Shown piece by piece: positions 1-11,359 of a DNA stretch of 64,000 nucleotides. Below the pieces are notes generated by a model. It saw nothing but the letters and a program-made list of their open reading frames with translations. It ran no database searches and had not been told where the DNA came from. The stretch's first letter is position 1; each line of letters begins with the position of its first letter. The stretch is from Spiroplasma phoeniceum (GTDB lineage: Bacteria; Bacillota_I; Bacilli_A; Mycoplasmatales; Mycoplasmataceae): NCBI GenBank assembly GCA_026239495.1, contig CP110830.1, positions 992,001-1,056,000 of the forward strand. Reading direction: 5' to 3'. The position numbers were made by a program, and so were the translations under genes.

Positions 1-419
1 GACAGTTGTTATCAAGGAATTCAAAAAATTCACAATAATGTTATAATACCTACAAAAAAAAACAAAGAAAAACTCTTTAAATAAAGCGCAAAAACAACGT
101 AATAGAATAGTTTCAAAAATGAGAATTATTATTGAAAATATTTTTGCTATTCTTAAAAAATTTAAAATTATTACAGAAAAATATCGTAATCGAAGAAAAC
201 GATTTAGTTTAAGATTTAATTTAATTGCTTCAGTTTATAATTTGCAGTTAGCATAGAAGATTTATTTAAAATTAAAGAATTTAAATAATAAATTCATTTT
301 TTGTTGTGGCAAAATATTAAATTTTTAAATAAAAAACATAATTAATTAAAATTATATTTTTCTATTGGTGTCTTTTTACAAATATTTGCAATTTTTTAAT
401 AGGTTACGCAAGAAGTCTA
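1..419 (+). mobile_element. ISB (IS5-family) 3' part, cut by window start
   Basis: This is the right-hand part of the older IS5-type element (ISB). The last third of the transposase runs to a TAG at 254-256, and the right terminal repeat ends in GCAAGAAGTCTA at 419. The A-run near 52-62 is one base longer than in the 16.5 kb copy and shifts the frame, so the transposase is dead. The element continues beyond the left edge of the window. Confidence 0.85.
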
Positions 420-463
420 ATAAATAGTTTTGGATGATTATAAAAAGTTATTTTAATGTTATC

Positions 464-2461
464 TTAAACTAAATCTTTAGTAATACTTGTTCAAGCTGCT
501 TTAGAATAAAGTAATTTATATCATTGTGAAAAATAGTTTAAATAATTTTCTATTTTGTCATTAGAAACAATTAAATTTGTTAAATATTTACCATACTCGC
601 CATCTGATAATTTAATTTCAGCAGGAATAAGAGAAGGAATATTGTTTGTTTCTAATTCATTTGTTATTGATAATCAATTAAAATAATTTGTTTCTAGTTG
701 ATAAACAGAGTTTTCTGAAATATCTTTGTTTTTAACAGTTACTTTAATTTCATCATTGTTATTATTTTGTTTTTTTAAATTTCAATTTGTAATTTGTCCA
801 GTTTTTTTGTCAATAATTGGTGCATTTGGTTCACTGCTATTATTTCAGCGATAAAATGATTTAAAGTATGTGCCATTATCTGATTCTCAATCTGCTGGGG
901 CTCAATAAGATGAATATCTAACATATAAAGTAAAATCAAATGGATAGCCAGTTTCTTGTCTTAATTCTAATGTATATTGATTATACTTATCGAATATTTT
1001 TCCTATTTTTAATTCATTATGTATTAATTCAATAATTCTTCAATAATCCTTTTTATTGCCACGCCAAACTACAAAATAATATTTATTGTCTAATTGTTTA
1101 AAAGGTTTTTCACTTGCATAAACTTCTTCTCAATAATTTTTAGGTGGAGTAGGTCCACCAGAAAAATTAAAATATGATGAATTTAACAGTACTTGATAAT
1201 CTTTAAATTCTCAATAACCTGTTTTTACCTCTCTTGGATTAGAAATTAATTCAAAATAATAAGGAGAAAATAATTTAACATCATCATTATAACCTTTATT
1301 AATTGCGTATTTACTATATGTATAGTTTGATAACATGTAAATAATTTGTTTAAATCTTTTGACAGCATTATCATTTAAAGATTTATAATTATCTAATTTT
1401 CAGTTTTCAAATAAACCGTCAATAACATCTTCTGGTTTTTGTTCTTCGAATTTTTGGCGTAATTCTGCTGCTTTATTAGTAGGATTACCCTTTTCATCGT
1501 ATTTTGCTCCTTGAAATTTTCTATCATAATTATAACGATATGTTAAATAATTTAACAAAACAATATTTAATTTTTTAACATCTAATAAACCTAAAATATC
1601 TTTACCTTGAATATAGTTTTTGGCAATACTTCATGGTAAAAAACTTTCGGTAAATCAATACTGAAATATTCGTACGTTATGATTTGTTTCGATTGGCATT
1701 GATAACAAAGGTACTAAACTAGCATTTTCAACGATTGATGATGGATAAGAATAAACATCATTGATATGGCCTCAACATTTAATATTTCCAAATAACATTG
1801 ATTTGGGATATTTAATTTCAATCCCAGTAAATACTGTATCTTCGGGTAATGATTTTTGTAAAAATAAATGAATACTATTTTGATTTTTTCATTTAAAGTC
1901 AGTTATTTTAACTAAGTGCATAGATTTAATGATATTTACACCATCAGGTGAATAAGGTCTTTTATATTCTTCAATGATGTAACATTCATTTTTATTGTCT
2001 TCTGTAATTGGTTCATTAATAGATACTATTTTTAATTCTAATGTTTCTAAAAATTCTTTGTTTTGTTTCGAAATATCATTGATTAAAATATCTTTTTCAT
2101 CAATCATTACATAACTTGTGCTATTATCTTGTACTGTGGTGTTTTGTTGAATTTGTAATTTAAAGTTAAAATCACTAATTTCATAACCTGTTATTTTAAT
2201 ATATTCATCTTTATCAATAAAACCTATTTTAACGTTATTTTGAGAGTAGTTTAAGATTGGTTTTTGCTTTGTCTTAACAAGATTATTAATTTTATAAATA
2301 TATAAGGTTCTGGCACGGTCTTCACTAAATAATTGTTCTAAATCAGGGTCGCTGTACTGCGATTGATTAGCAAAATCTAACGGAATACTATCAATTGAAT
2401 AATCAATTGGTTCATCATTTTCTGCTAATTGTGCTAACATTTTTTCTGATGGTTTTAACAT
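464..2461 (-). CDS. Prophage structural protein, tail-like candidate (665 aa)
   Basis: The frame is open for 665 codons when TGA is read as Trp; it begins MLKPSEKMLAQL and ends ITKDLV. Its ATG overlaps the TAA of the upstream portal-like gene (TAATG), which implies translational coupling. It is rich in Asn, Tyr and Lys, with no membrane segment or export signal that I can see. It is the last gene of the minus-strand phage module before an IS end at 419. Size and place after the portal/collar-like genes suggest a tail or tail-knob protein, but I do not recognise the family. It is one of the few long phage genes here without a frameshift or nonsense codon. Confidence 0.6.
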
Positions 2462-3714
2462 TATTCTTGTTCTCCTTCTTGATTAGGCATATTGGTAATG
2501 GTTTCGTTGTTTTTTAATTGTCTGTTTAAAGTAGCATTTACTGGTAAGCGAACATCAACAATTAACTCATCAATATTTTTAATATTGAATGTTCTACTGT
2601 TTAAAATCGCATTATCATATTTAATTAACTTAATAATAAATTCAGTTAATTTAATTTCTCTAATATATATCATTTGTTCATAAGAGGCGTTTGTTTGAAT
2701 ATTTACACCAGCAACTTCCGCTTGAGTTTGTTGTGCTCCCTTAGCAATTGTGGGAACATGATGGCGATTTATTTTATAGTAATTAGTTAATAATCAATCA
2801 TATATTTTGGTTAATTGCTCACCTTTAAAATTACCAGCTATATAGTCTACTGGTTGAAAATTACTATCGGGGTCTCCTTCAACCAATAATAAGTCATTTT
2901 CAATAAATGAAGCCAACATTTTACTAATTTCTTGGTCAGCAACACCAGTAACTCCATTAGTATTAATGGTAAATTTACCAATATTTAATAATGGATCTAA
3001 CATTATCTTTTCAGCAATAATATCTAAAATACTAGCAAATTGTTTACCATAACGAGCAGACGGTTCAAAATTAGGGTTATTAGGAATAATTTCAATGGGA
3101 ATAAAATCAATTGATAATATTTCTTCTCTTTGCAATGTTGTATAGTTATTTCATTTGGCATCATCAATATATAAGTCGGTAATAGTACTATATAATTGTG
3201 TTTTTAACTTTCTAATAACTTTTACTTGTTTAGTTACAGCATCAATTTCTAATTTTTTAGTAATAAAAACACTCTGGTCATTTGTAATATAATGGTCATA
3301 ATCAAAAGTGCAAGATACTAAATTACTCAATTCATTATACTGGTCATTGTAAAAATCAATAGTAATAAAATTAAGTTTTGAATTATTAGAAAAAATAAAG
3401 TATGCACCTTTACCATTTTTATTAATTTTATATTCGTTATATCAATTCTTATTGGTAAAGTCTTGCATTTTTAAAAAGTTATTAATTAATTTAGTATCTA
3501 ATTCTTGATTAGTAAGTGGATTATAAATGCTAATTTCTAAATCTCGTGGATTTAAAAAATTAGCATTATCTTCACAAATTCTTTTTTCTAAAATCTCATT
3601 ATTTTTTTGAACAGTAACATTTTTACGATTAGTAATCGTTGATGCTAAATTAAGATAGTAACTATCAATATCATATTCTTTTTTTAATTTCTTTTTGGCT
3701 GGTAACAATCCCAT
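2461..3714 (-). CDS. Portal / upper-collar-like phage protein (417 aa)
   Basis: A 417-aa frame starts MGLLPAKKKLKK and ends PNQEGEQE, with internal TGA read as Trp. The start has an AGAGGTG ribosome site about 8 nt upstream. The central part (residues about 215-330) has a long helical stretch, RYGKQFASILDIIAEK, then a loop and the segment KINRHHVPTIAKGAQQ, a polar arrangement like connector/portal proteins. Gene order (capsid, collar-like, holin-like, this gene, tail-like) fits a short-tailed phage portal. The family assignment is inference from size, order and composition. It is intact and translationally coupled to the next gene. Confidence 0.4.
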
Positions 3715-3727
3715 TTATAACACCTCT

Positions 3728-3997
3728 TTATTTTGTATCTTCTTTCTTAATAACATCTTCAATACTATGTTGTTTTTGTTGTTTGTTGTGTGTTTTGATA
3801 AATCGAATAGTTTCAATAATTAAAACAATAATTCCAGCTCCGATAAGCATTGCTGAAACAATAACATATGCTGGTCAAGAAATACCTAATGTTTTTTCTC
3901 CTATAAAACAAATAATAATTCCTGATATAAAAAACAATGATGAAACTCCAAAGATTTTTAAAAACATAATTACATCTTTAACTTCTATTTTTGGCAT
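3728..3997 (-). CDS. Small two-TM phage membrane protein, holin candidate (89 aa)
   Basis: This 89-aa protein (MPKIEVKDVIMF...) has two clear hydrophobic segments: residues about 11-33 (FGVSSLFFISGIIICFIG) and 45-65 (AYVIVSAMLIGAGIIVLII). A charged, Lys/Gln-rich tail follows (HNKQQKQHSIEDVIKK). An AAAGGAGA ribosome site lies just ahead of the ATG. A small two-TM protein with a charged tail among phage structural genes is the usual picture of a class II holin. A wall-less host has no need for endolysin, so a role in membrane release or injection is equally possible. The gene is intact. Confidence 0.5.
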
Positions 3998-4083
3998 AAT
4001 AACATCTCCTTTCTAACTTACTTTTTTTCTTTCAATAAACACAAATCCCAAAGTTCTAAATGTTGCTGGACCATTAGCTCCAA

Positions 4084-5154
4084 TAGACTTCTTGCGATAC
4101 CTGGTTTTATTATTAAAATATTATTATAAAATATAATTTATGAGGATATTAAATTATGAAATTTGATGAATTTAAAAATATTAATGATAAAGAATGATTA
4201 AGATTAACAGGAATAAAACAAGATATTTTTAATAAAATGTTAAATATTTTACAAGTAGCTGAAATAGAAAAATTTAAAAAAGGCGGCAAAGCTAATAAAT
4301 TATCACTAGAAAATCGATTATTGATGACTTTATCGTATTGACGAGAATATCGAACTTATTTTCATCTTGGAAAAAATTTCGGAATTAGTGAAGCTAATTG
4401 TTATCGCAATATCAAGTGAATTGAAGATATTTTAATTAAACACCCTGATTTTCAGCAATTTGCTGGTAAAAAAGCACTAATAAATGATTATTTTAATGAT
4501 AAAACTATTATTATTGATGTTACCGAAACCCCAATCCAACGCCCAAAAAAAGACAAAAACAATCTTATTCTGGTAAAAAGAAAAAACACACTATTAAAAC
4601 ACAAGTAATTATCGAAAAAGAAACCAAAAAAATTATTGCAACAAGTTTTTCGTTTGGAAAAAACATGATTATGCTTTATTTAAAGAATCAAAAATCGCAA
4701 TTTTAAAAAATACCAAATTAATAGTTGATAGTGGTTATCAAGGAATACAAAAAATTCACAATAATGTTATAATGCCCACAAAGAAAACTAAGAAAAAACA
4801 TTTAAATAAAGAACAAAAACAACATAATAGACTAGTTTCAAAAATAAGAATTATTATTGAAAATATTTTTGCTATTCTTAAAAAATTTAAAATTATTACA
4901 GAAAAATATAGAAATCGTAGAAAACGATTTAGTTTAAGATTTAATTTAATTGCTTCAATTTATAATTTACAATTATTATAGTTATCATAAAAGATTTATT
5001 TAAAATTAACAAATTTGAATAATAAAATAATTTTTCGTTGTGGCAAAATATTAAATTTTTAAATAAAAGACATAATTAATTAAAATTATAATTTTATATT
5101 AACCCCTTTTTACAAATATTTGAAATTATTTTAATGGGTTATGCAAGAAGTCTA
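4084..5154 (+). mobile_element. ISA (IS5-family) copy 1, 1071 bp
   Basis: The left end TAGACTTCTTGCGATACCTG and right end GGGTTATGCAAGAAGTCTA form imperfect terminal repeats; TA is duplicated at the target. It is one base shorter than the 1072-bp consensus because one A is missing in the GGAAAAAACATG run. It splits a phage collar-like gene. Confidence 0.95.
4156..4981 (+). pseudogene. ISA transposase copy 1, frameshifted
   Basis: OrfA (4156-4608) is open and carries the A AAA AAA G slip site before its 3' end. In the OrfB part, a one-base deletion near 4660-4666 breaks the frame, so no full transposase can be made. The remaining OrfB frame runs to TAG at 4979-4981. Confidence 0.85.
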
Positions 5155-6032
5155 ATATTAATCAATCCATCAGGACTAATAGATAATGCTAAACATGCAC
5201 TATTAACACCTATTTGATCATATACAATACCTATTGTTTGTATAAAACTACGCCTTGTTTGCAACATCCCTTGACTTTCTAAATCTCCTTTGCTATCTTC
5301 TCCTGAGGCTCAAATTCTATAAATATAACTTTCTTTATCAAAATTAGGAATATTATATCCAGTTTGACCAACTATAAAATCACTAGTATCAACAATTTCT
5401 CAATCTGGAACATTTGGTATAACAATTGATTTTTTTAATTCATCTAAAATTTCTTCTTTTATTTTTGCAAGTTTTTCATCTTTTATTTTTTCTATAACAA
5501 GTTTATCTAACAAAGCATCAACTTCTAATTGAGTATAATATGCTTCTAAATCAATCATTGTTAAATCAATACCTTCTTCTTGAAAAGTGCGAAACATTTT
5601 CTTTAAAGTTGTTAAATTAGCCAGTGATTTTGCATAGGTAGGCAATAAACCTTGTCATGTTGCCATAGGGTCATTTTGTGAAGAATAATTAATATTACCA
5701 ACACTCATATTTGCCGAAGTAAAAAACTCAATCGGAATACGGTTAAATGTTCAATGTTCAATCGTAATAAATACCATATTAATACAATTTTTCTTTAATA
5801 ATGGATCTTTAAATGTTTCAAACTTTAATTTTGAAAATGGATAGTTTAAATATGAATTAATCATATTTTGGGCCCTTAAAGCAAATGTTTTAAATCATAA
5901 TTCTATATCACCTTTAAAGAACTTATTATATCGAGCTGGAACTTGGGTAATTTTACCTGTCATTGGAATAAAATTATTATAATTTTCCAAAGTAACATTT
6001 TGTCATAATTCATTTAACATTTAATCATCTCC

Positions 6033-6380
6033 TTATCATTTACTTTTTTTAGAATATATTTTCTTTAATATAAATTTTTTACTATTTAGTAATGTTTTTG
6101 TTTTAATTTTTTTGTTTAAATCTTGTTTTGTTCTAAGTTGTTTATATGCTTGAAATAATAGTCCATTAACCAATAAACTAGTAATTGCACTATCTTCTAT
6201 CGTATTTAACAATTTATCTTTATTAAAGTTATTTTTAAATTGTTCTTGCATTTTTAATATCTTAGCAAGTGTCCTATATATTTTAAAACTATCTTTTACT
6301 ACTTGCTGATAAGAAAGTGGGGCAAAAGAAACTAAATTAAACAAACTTGTTTTTTTAAATCCCCAACCAATAACACTCAC
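6033..6380 (-). CDS. Small basic phage protein (about 115 aa)
   Basis: A GTG-initiated frame reads VSVIGWGFKKTSLFNL and ends YSKKSKW, with a TGA-Trp as last sense codon and TAA at 6033-6035. It is very basic near the C-terminus (KKIKTKTLLNSKKFILKKI), as in nucleic-acid-binding or capsid-interior proteins. Its start overlaps the end of the preceding frame. Given the frameshifts upstream it may be the C-terminal part of the preceding protein rather than an independent gene. Not recognised. Confidence 0.4.
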
Positions 6381-7624
6381 TGTTCATATAGAATTTAAAC
6401 GGTTCAGGAGCCAAAACAAACTGTTCTGCTTTGATTAAAGTTGCCATAACAACAATAGGGGCATATTTAGGGTTCTTATAATATATTGTTAAAGCAACTT
6501 TCACCCGCAATTGATAAAGGGGTAATTTTAACTCCTAAAAACACCTCAGAACCATAAGCAAAGGGAAATAATTGACCTTTGTTTATTGCTTTTGTCTGAA
6601 ATTTAGATAATATTTTTTTAGTTTTATCAATAATTTTATTAATTACTTTTTGTTTAATAGCAATTATTTTTTTCAATTGGAGCTAATAATTTTTTAGTTA
6701 CTTTTTGAATATAAAAATTTGGGTTTAAATTATTTAAAAAATTATTTAATTTAATTGGTGTCTGATGCAAGATATTTAATAATTTATTATTATATATTTT
6801 ACTGCCCCGCATTAAATTAGTATTTAATAGTATATTTTTACCAACACCTTTTTTATGAAGATTAGTCATAATGTTATATCATTCATTAGTACTAATTTTG
6901 CTTATTTTATCAATATTTAGTCCATATTCAGACAATCATTTATTAGTATTTATTTCATTTATGTGTGGTATTTTTTGAATCAATGTAGGACTTATTTTTT
7001 GTATATTTTTTTCAATTTTTAATAAATTATTAATTTTTTCTAAATTAGAAACTTTAAAGCCTTTATAAAAATCATTTCGTGCTAATTTACCAATTGTATA
7101 TAATAAAATTTCATTATTAGCCTGCTTTGTAAAATCAAATATTAATTTATGATATAAAATCTTTTTACCTGTAACTTGTCTTACAACATCTTCTAAGTTA
7201 TTAGCAGTTATTACACCTAATTTTTCAAGCAACTTAGTTTCTTTGGCTAATTTTAAAATTCTAGTTGTTCGTGCTGCACGCGTTAATTTTCCAATACCAC
7301 CAATTGCTGGTAACAAATTTAAGGCAGTACTTTTTACTGTCACTTCTGATTTTAATTTATCATATATTTGATTTACGGCAAAATCGGTTGTCGTTTCTAC
7401 TCCAAATGAGATAAATGCTGCGGCAAAATTAGATAATCCCGCACCAAGACCAACAGCCGAGGCAATGCCACCAGTTAAAACTGATAAACCAAGCGCTAAA
7501 ACTTGAATTCCTAAAAATTCTAATAACTGTAAACCAAAACTTTTTTCTTGTTGTTGGATTGACAATCTAGTTGGATTTTTTTAACAGCATAAATAGGGGC
7601 TGTTTTAGATGTTCCAATTGGCAT
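6355..7624 (-). pseudogene. Hydrophobic phage virion/ejection-like protein, frameshifted
   Basis: The reading starts with a short ATG frame (MPIGTSKTAPIYAVKK, 7622-7624) and continues, after a frame change at an A7 run, as LSIQQQEKSFGLQLLEFLG. A Gly/Ala-rich hydrophobic region follows (VLTGGIASAVGLGAG), then a basic helical part (RAARTTRILKLAKETKLL). The second frame is open from 7565 to 6654 (about 303 codons). Further shifts are needed at an A7 run near 6665 and near 6525 to reach the common end at 6355. A copy at 61.3-61.8 kb shows the same N-terminal layout. Membrane-active internal virion protein is my best guess; the family is not recognised. Confidence 0.5.
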
Positions 7625-7635
7625 ATCTATCAAAC

Positions 7636-7660
7636 AAAAAAGTACTATTTTTTAGTACTG
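7636..7660 (-). terminator. Hairpin terminator after the capsid gene
   Basis: On the minus strand a 7-bp perfect stem AGTACTA/TAGTACT with a short A-loop is followed by a T-run, directly after the capsid stop at 7661. The same hairpin follows the capsid gene of the second prophage copy (61229-61253), so it is conserved. Confidence 0.6.
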
Positions 7661-8887
7661 TTAAGAATTTTTAATTTTAACATCAATTGGTTTTGTTTGA
7701 CCAGTAGCTTTGTTTTTACCTTCAATTTGAACTTCAACAGTTTTATCATTTGTAATATTTATTGGTCAATCTTCACCTTTACTTTCAATAAAGTAATCAA
7801 AATCAGTTTCTGTTAAAGAACTATCTGAGGCTTTAACCGCTTTAAAAACAACAGCTTCAAATTGTGGTTTTAACTGTTCTGTTGTTGCTTGTGTTGGGTC
7901 TGCTACATGAATAGTTGGTTTATCTAATTTATTAATTTTACTAATATCAATTTTTGAAACAATATGTTTAATAGTTCCCTTAGGTTCAACTACTGCCTCA
8001 CCTAAATATAAAACTCTTTCCATAATCAAAGTATTACCCATTCCAGTACCCAATGCAGCCGCACCAACTCTTAATGTAGTATGGTCTTTTTTGAATAAGA
8101 TAAGAGGGTCATATTTTTTACTAAATTTAAAGGCAATTGCATTAACACCATCTGGTAATAGAGTAATTTTTCCTTCTGAACCATCTTTATTAATAATTGG
8201 TAATTTTTTAGGAACCATATAATATGTTGTTCCTTCAACAGTTTTCATTGCTCCGCTTGTTTCAATTACATTGTTTATTTGGTCATTTGCTCCAAGTTGT
8301 AACTGTAATTTATTACGAATTCCACGAATAAAATCAGCCGAACCTAAAATAATTTTTTCTGATGGGGTAAATCCATTTTCATATATTTTATCCATAATTT
8401 CATCGTGAATTTGCAAATCATTAGTATCATCTGCTTTTTGGCTTTGAATGGTTGTAACTACTCCTTTATTAATAATTTCTAAAATTTTATTACGTTTATA
8501 AGCAAACTCAGTATCCATTTCTTGTTCAATATCAGCAGCCCAAAGATTAGGGTTAAAATCACTTTCTACAGGGTCTAATTTACGTGCAAAAGTTAAAATT
8601 GTATCTAATTAAACAATTCCATCATCAAATTCTACTTCTGAATAATTTAATAATTTATCATCAGTATTAAATACTTTCCCGTCTTTACCGGAACCTTCAT
8701 TATATTTAATATTTTTCTTTCTTTTATATGCTAAACTAAATTTAATTGCATCTTTTCATGCAAATAATGCTTCTCAACTAAATTTTTGTTGATAAGTTTG
8801 TAAATATCATTGTTCAAATGTTTCTCGATCTCGTTTTGTTTCTTGATTAGCAATATCTCCGAAAATTATTTGTGGGTTTTGTGCCAT
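7661..8887 (-). pseudogene. Phage major capsid protein candidate with in-frame TAA
   Basis: The frame from ATG 8887 (MAQNPQIIFGDIANQ) to TAA 7661 would give 408 aa with one internal TAA at 8609-8611, after DDGIV. Downstream of the stop the frame is open and well conserved with copy 2: KILEIINKGV, ENGFTPSEKIILGSADF, GTTYYMVPKKLPI, VGAAALGTGMG. It follows a coiled-coil scaffold-like gene and is the longest protein of that block, which is why I call it the major capsid. The same TAA occurs in the second copy, so the break predates their separation or is tolerated. Re-initiation at the ATG at 8518 would give a 285-aa product. Confidence 0.5.
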
Positions 8888-8977
8888 AATTTACTTCCTT
8901 CTTTATATTTATTAAATACATTGTCTGTATCTAAAATATTGTTTTCTTTGTTTTCTACTTTTGGTACGCCGCCAGCA

Positions 8978-9364
8978 TTAAATGTTTGTACCTTTAATTA
9001 ATTCATCATAAACACTTTGCAATTGTGTTTTGATTATTTCAATATCATCAGTAATATCATAAGACTTTAATAAAACATTTTTAAATTCTTCATTATCAGT
9101 TAAAGAATTAATAAAGTCAATTACTTCAATTTGTTTTAATTGAATTGTTTGTTGTTCAATTTGTGAAGTTAATTCAGTATTTTTTGTTTGTAGTTCGTTG
9201 ATTTTCTGATTACTATTTTCTAAATTAATTGCATTAAATTCTTCAACTTCAGCAGTATTTTCTAAAATAATTTCAGCGGTTTTAATATCTAAACTACCAT
9301 CTTCATTTTTAATATGTTCGCTATTTTCATTAATAAGAACATATTTTACATTTTTTAATGCCAT
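8978..9364 (-). pseudogene. Scaffold-like coiled-coil phage protein, 3' frameshift
   Basis: The 128-aa frame (MALKNVKYVLINENSEH...) has a central coiled coil (NQKINELQTKNTELTSQI) and acidic ends, the usual composition of capsid scaffolds. It starts 11 nt after a gene ending TAGGAGG, so that stop doubles as ribosome site. Compared with the intact 152-aa copy at 58384-58842, one extra A near 8992 shifts the frame after DELIK and removes the last 24 residues. Confidence 0.6.
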
Positions 9365-9375
9365 TGTTTTTCCTC

Positions 9376-9774
9376 CTATTTTTTAATATTTGTATTTGTT
9401 CTTTTTCTAATCGCTTTTTGTATAATTTCAAAACTGTCTACTCTAAAAGAAAAAAAATAGCGTTTAGTTTTTATATTTAACTGATTAAATACCGAGCCTT
9501 TAATTTTTATCTCATCATCTTTTTATAATTTCAAAAACTCAGTTAAAATAGATGGGTTATATATTGATAATGTTGAGTAATTTAATCCTTCTCACTGACA
9601 TTTAGCCGAACAAACATCAACTTCAACGCCACCAGCAACCAGCGCCTTAACCTTAGTTTTAATCGGATTTTCATGTAATCTAACAGTTAATTCTAACTTA
9701 TTAACTTTTTTATTTTTTATTTTATGTTTATTGGTTATTGATTTTTTAGGTAAATTACTTTTTGTTTGTGCCAT
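9376..9774 (-). pseudogene. Small phage protein (MAQTKSN family), nonsense mutated
   Basis: ATG 9774 follows AAAGGAGTTGATAAAA. The frame reads MAQTKSNLPKKSI, a Lys-rich N-terminus, then KALVAGGVEVDVCSAKCQW and a beta-rich C-terminal half ending NTNIKK. A TAA replaces a Lys codon after FLKL. The second copy (57973-58374) is open throughout. Two conserved cysteines (CSxKC) could be a metal or redox pair. Its start lies inside the end of the RuvC-like gene. Function unknown; possibly a head-decoration or early morphogenesis protein. Confidence 0.55.
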
Positions 9775-10245
9775 TTTTATCAACTCCTTTTGCTAAAAAA
9801 TACTGTAAATGTTTTCAAGCATCGTGTTCGTGCTCTGACATTTTAATATTTCCTTTATAAATATAATTTTTCTTAATGACTGGTGATTGTAAAATATATT
9901 TTAAATTAAATAGATATTTGCATAAAATTTTTAAACCACCGATTAATTTAGAAGTAGATAGTGGGTTTGTTATTTTTAATACCTTATGAAGTTGATAATC
10001 TTCAATTATTACAATAACTTTATTTAAATAAGAACAAATTTTATTTTTAAACTCATTTAATATTAAATACATATTATTTATTGCTTCTTCTTCATTTTTG
10101 GAATTAAAAGTAATATTATTAATTATTTTTTTTGCAAAACATTATAAATAATAATACCAGTTTGTCCAATTCCAGCAGGGTCAATTGCAATAATATATTT
10201 TAATTTATTTGTTTTATTTTTTTGTCAATTTGTAATATTTTTCAT
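9755..10245 (-). pseudogene. RuvC-like Holliday-junction resolvase of phage type, frameshifted
   Basis: The ATG at 10243-10245 (MKNITNWQKNK) lies inside the end of the upstream zinc gene. The protein shows the RNase H-fold resolvase pattern: an N-terminal strand with Asp (IIAIDPAGIGQTGIIIYN), a second acidic strand (VIVIIEDYQ), the KLIGGLKILCKYL helix, and a C-terminal HEHDAWKHLQYFL carrying the last Asp. At about 163 aa it matches phage RuvC-type enzymes. One A is missing from the A-run near 10127-10134 and breaks the frame in this copy. It likely resolved branched DNA before packaging. Catalysis is inferred from motifs only. Confidence 0.6.
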
Positions 10246-10287
10246 CCATCGGATTCTAAATCTAAAATATCGTTAATTTTATAATAT

Positions 10288-11359
10288 TAGACTTCTTGCA
10301 TAACCCATTAAAATAATTTCAAATATTTGTAAAAAGGGGTTAATATAAAATTATAATTTTAATTAATTATGTCTTTTATTTAAAAATTTAATATTTTGCC
10401 ACAACAAAAAATTATTTTATTATTCAAATTTGTTAATTTTAAATAAATCTTTTATGATAACTATAATAATTGTAAATTATAAATTGAAGCAATTAAATTA
10501 AATCTTAAACTAAATCGTTTTCTACGATTTCTATATTTTTCTGTAATAATTTTAAATTTTTTAAGAATAGCAAAAATATTTTCAATAATAATTCTTATTT
10601 TTGAAACTAGTCTATTATGTTGTTTTTGTTCTTTATTTAAATGTTTTTTCTTAGTTTTCTTTGTGGGCATTATAACATTATTGTGAATTTTTTGTATTCC
10701 TTGATAACCACTATCAACTATTAATTTGGTATTTTTTAAAATTGCGATTTTTGATTCTTTAAATAAAGCATAATCGTGTTTTTTACCAAGTGAAAAACTT
10801 GTTGCAATAATTTTTTTGGTTTCTTGTTCGATAATTACTTGTGTTTTAATAGTGTGTTTTTTCTTTTTACCAGAATAAGATTGTTTTTGTCTTTTTTTGG
10901 GCGTTGGATTGGGGTTTCGGTAGCATCAATAATAATATTTTTATCATTAAAATAATCATTTATTAGTGCTTTTTTACCAGCAACTTGCTGAAAATCAGGG
11001 TGTTTAATTAAAATATCTTCAATTCACTTGATATTGCGATAACAATTAGCTTCACTAATTCCGAAATTTTTTCCAAGATGAAAATAAGTTCGATATTCTC
11101 GTCAATACGATAAAGTCATCAATAATCGATTTTCTAGTGATAATTTATTAGCTTTGCCACCTTTTTTAAATTTTTCTATTTCAGCTGCTTGTAAAATATC
11201 TAACATTTTATTAAAAATATCTTGTTTTATTCCTGTTAATCTTAATAATTCTTTATCATTAATATTTTTAAATTCATCAAATTTCATAATTTAATATCCT
11301 CATAAATTATATTTTATAATAATATTTTAATAATAAAACCAGGTATCGCAAAAAGTCTA
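10288..11359 (-). mobile_element. ISA (IS5-family) copy 2, 1072 bp
   Basis: Full-length ISA in minus orientation. The left terminal repeat at 11359 has one change (GCAAAAAGTCTA). TA is duplicated and the restored target reads ATGCAATATTAT of the phage Cys/His gene. Confidence 0.95.
10461..11287 (-). CDS. ISA IS5-family transposase, -1 frameshift fusion (copy 2)
   Basis: OrfA (starts MKFDEFKNINDKELLRL) and OrfB are joined by a -1 shift at A AAA AAA G (after IQRPKK), giving about 275 aa. DDE residues: Asp in IIIDATETPI, Asp in LIVDSGYQGI, Glu in IIIENIFAILKK. No nonsense codon or length change compared with the consensus. Here the usual Glu-Trp-Leu reads Glu-Leu-Leu. Probably functional. Confidence 0.8.

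Larger units (their letters stand above)
4013..6020 (-). pseudogene. Phage collar-like structural gene interrupted by ISA
   Basis: The 5' part (5155-6020) reads [16 protein letters not shown] onward for about 288 codons without a stop. It includes a Lys/Glu-rich helical stretch ([19 protein letters not shown]). At 5154/5155 the frame is cut by an ISA element (4084-5154). It resumes on the other side (4013-4083) as IGANGPATFRTLGFVFIERKKVS and a TAG. Removing the IS and one TA copy restores one frame of about 310 aa. The start has a good ribosome site (AAGGAGATGATTAA). Position between the capsid and portal-like genes suggests a collar or tail-completion protein; function is not recognised. Confidence 0.6.

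Noticed and set aside
4772-4981. Many identical 69-aa proteins starting MPTKKTKKKHLNK
   Set aside because: These are internal ATG starts in the 3' part of the ISA transposase, not separate genes.
7571-7816. Plus-strand Cys/Phe-rich frame opposite the capsid gene
   Set aside because: Antisense shadow of an A+T-rich gene; composition (Phe, Asn, Ile) is that of reversed coding DNA.
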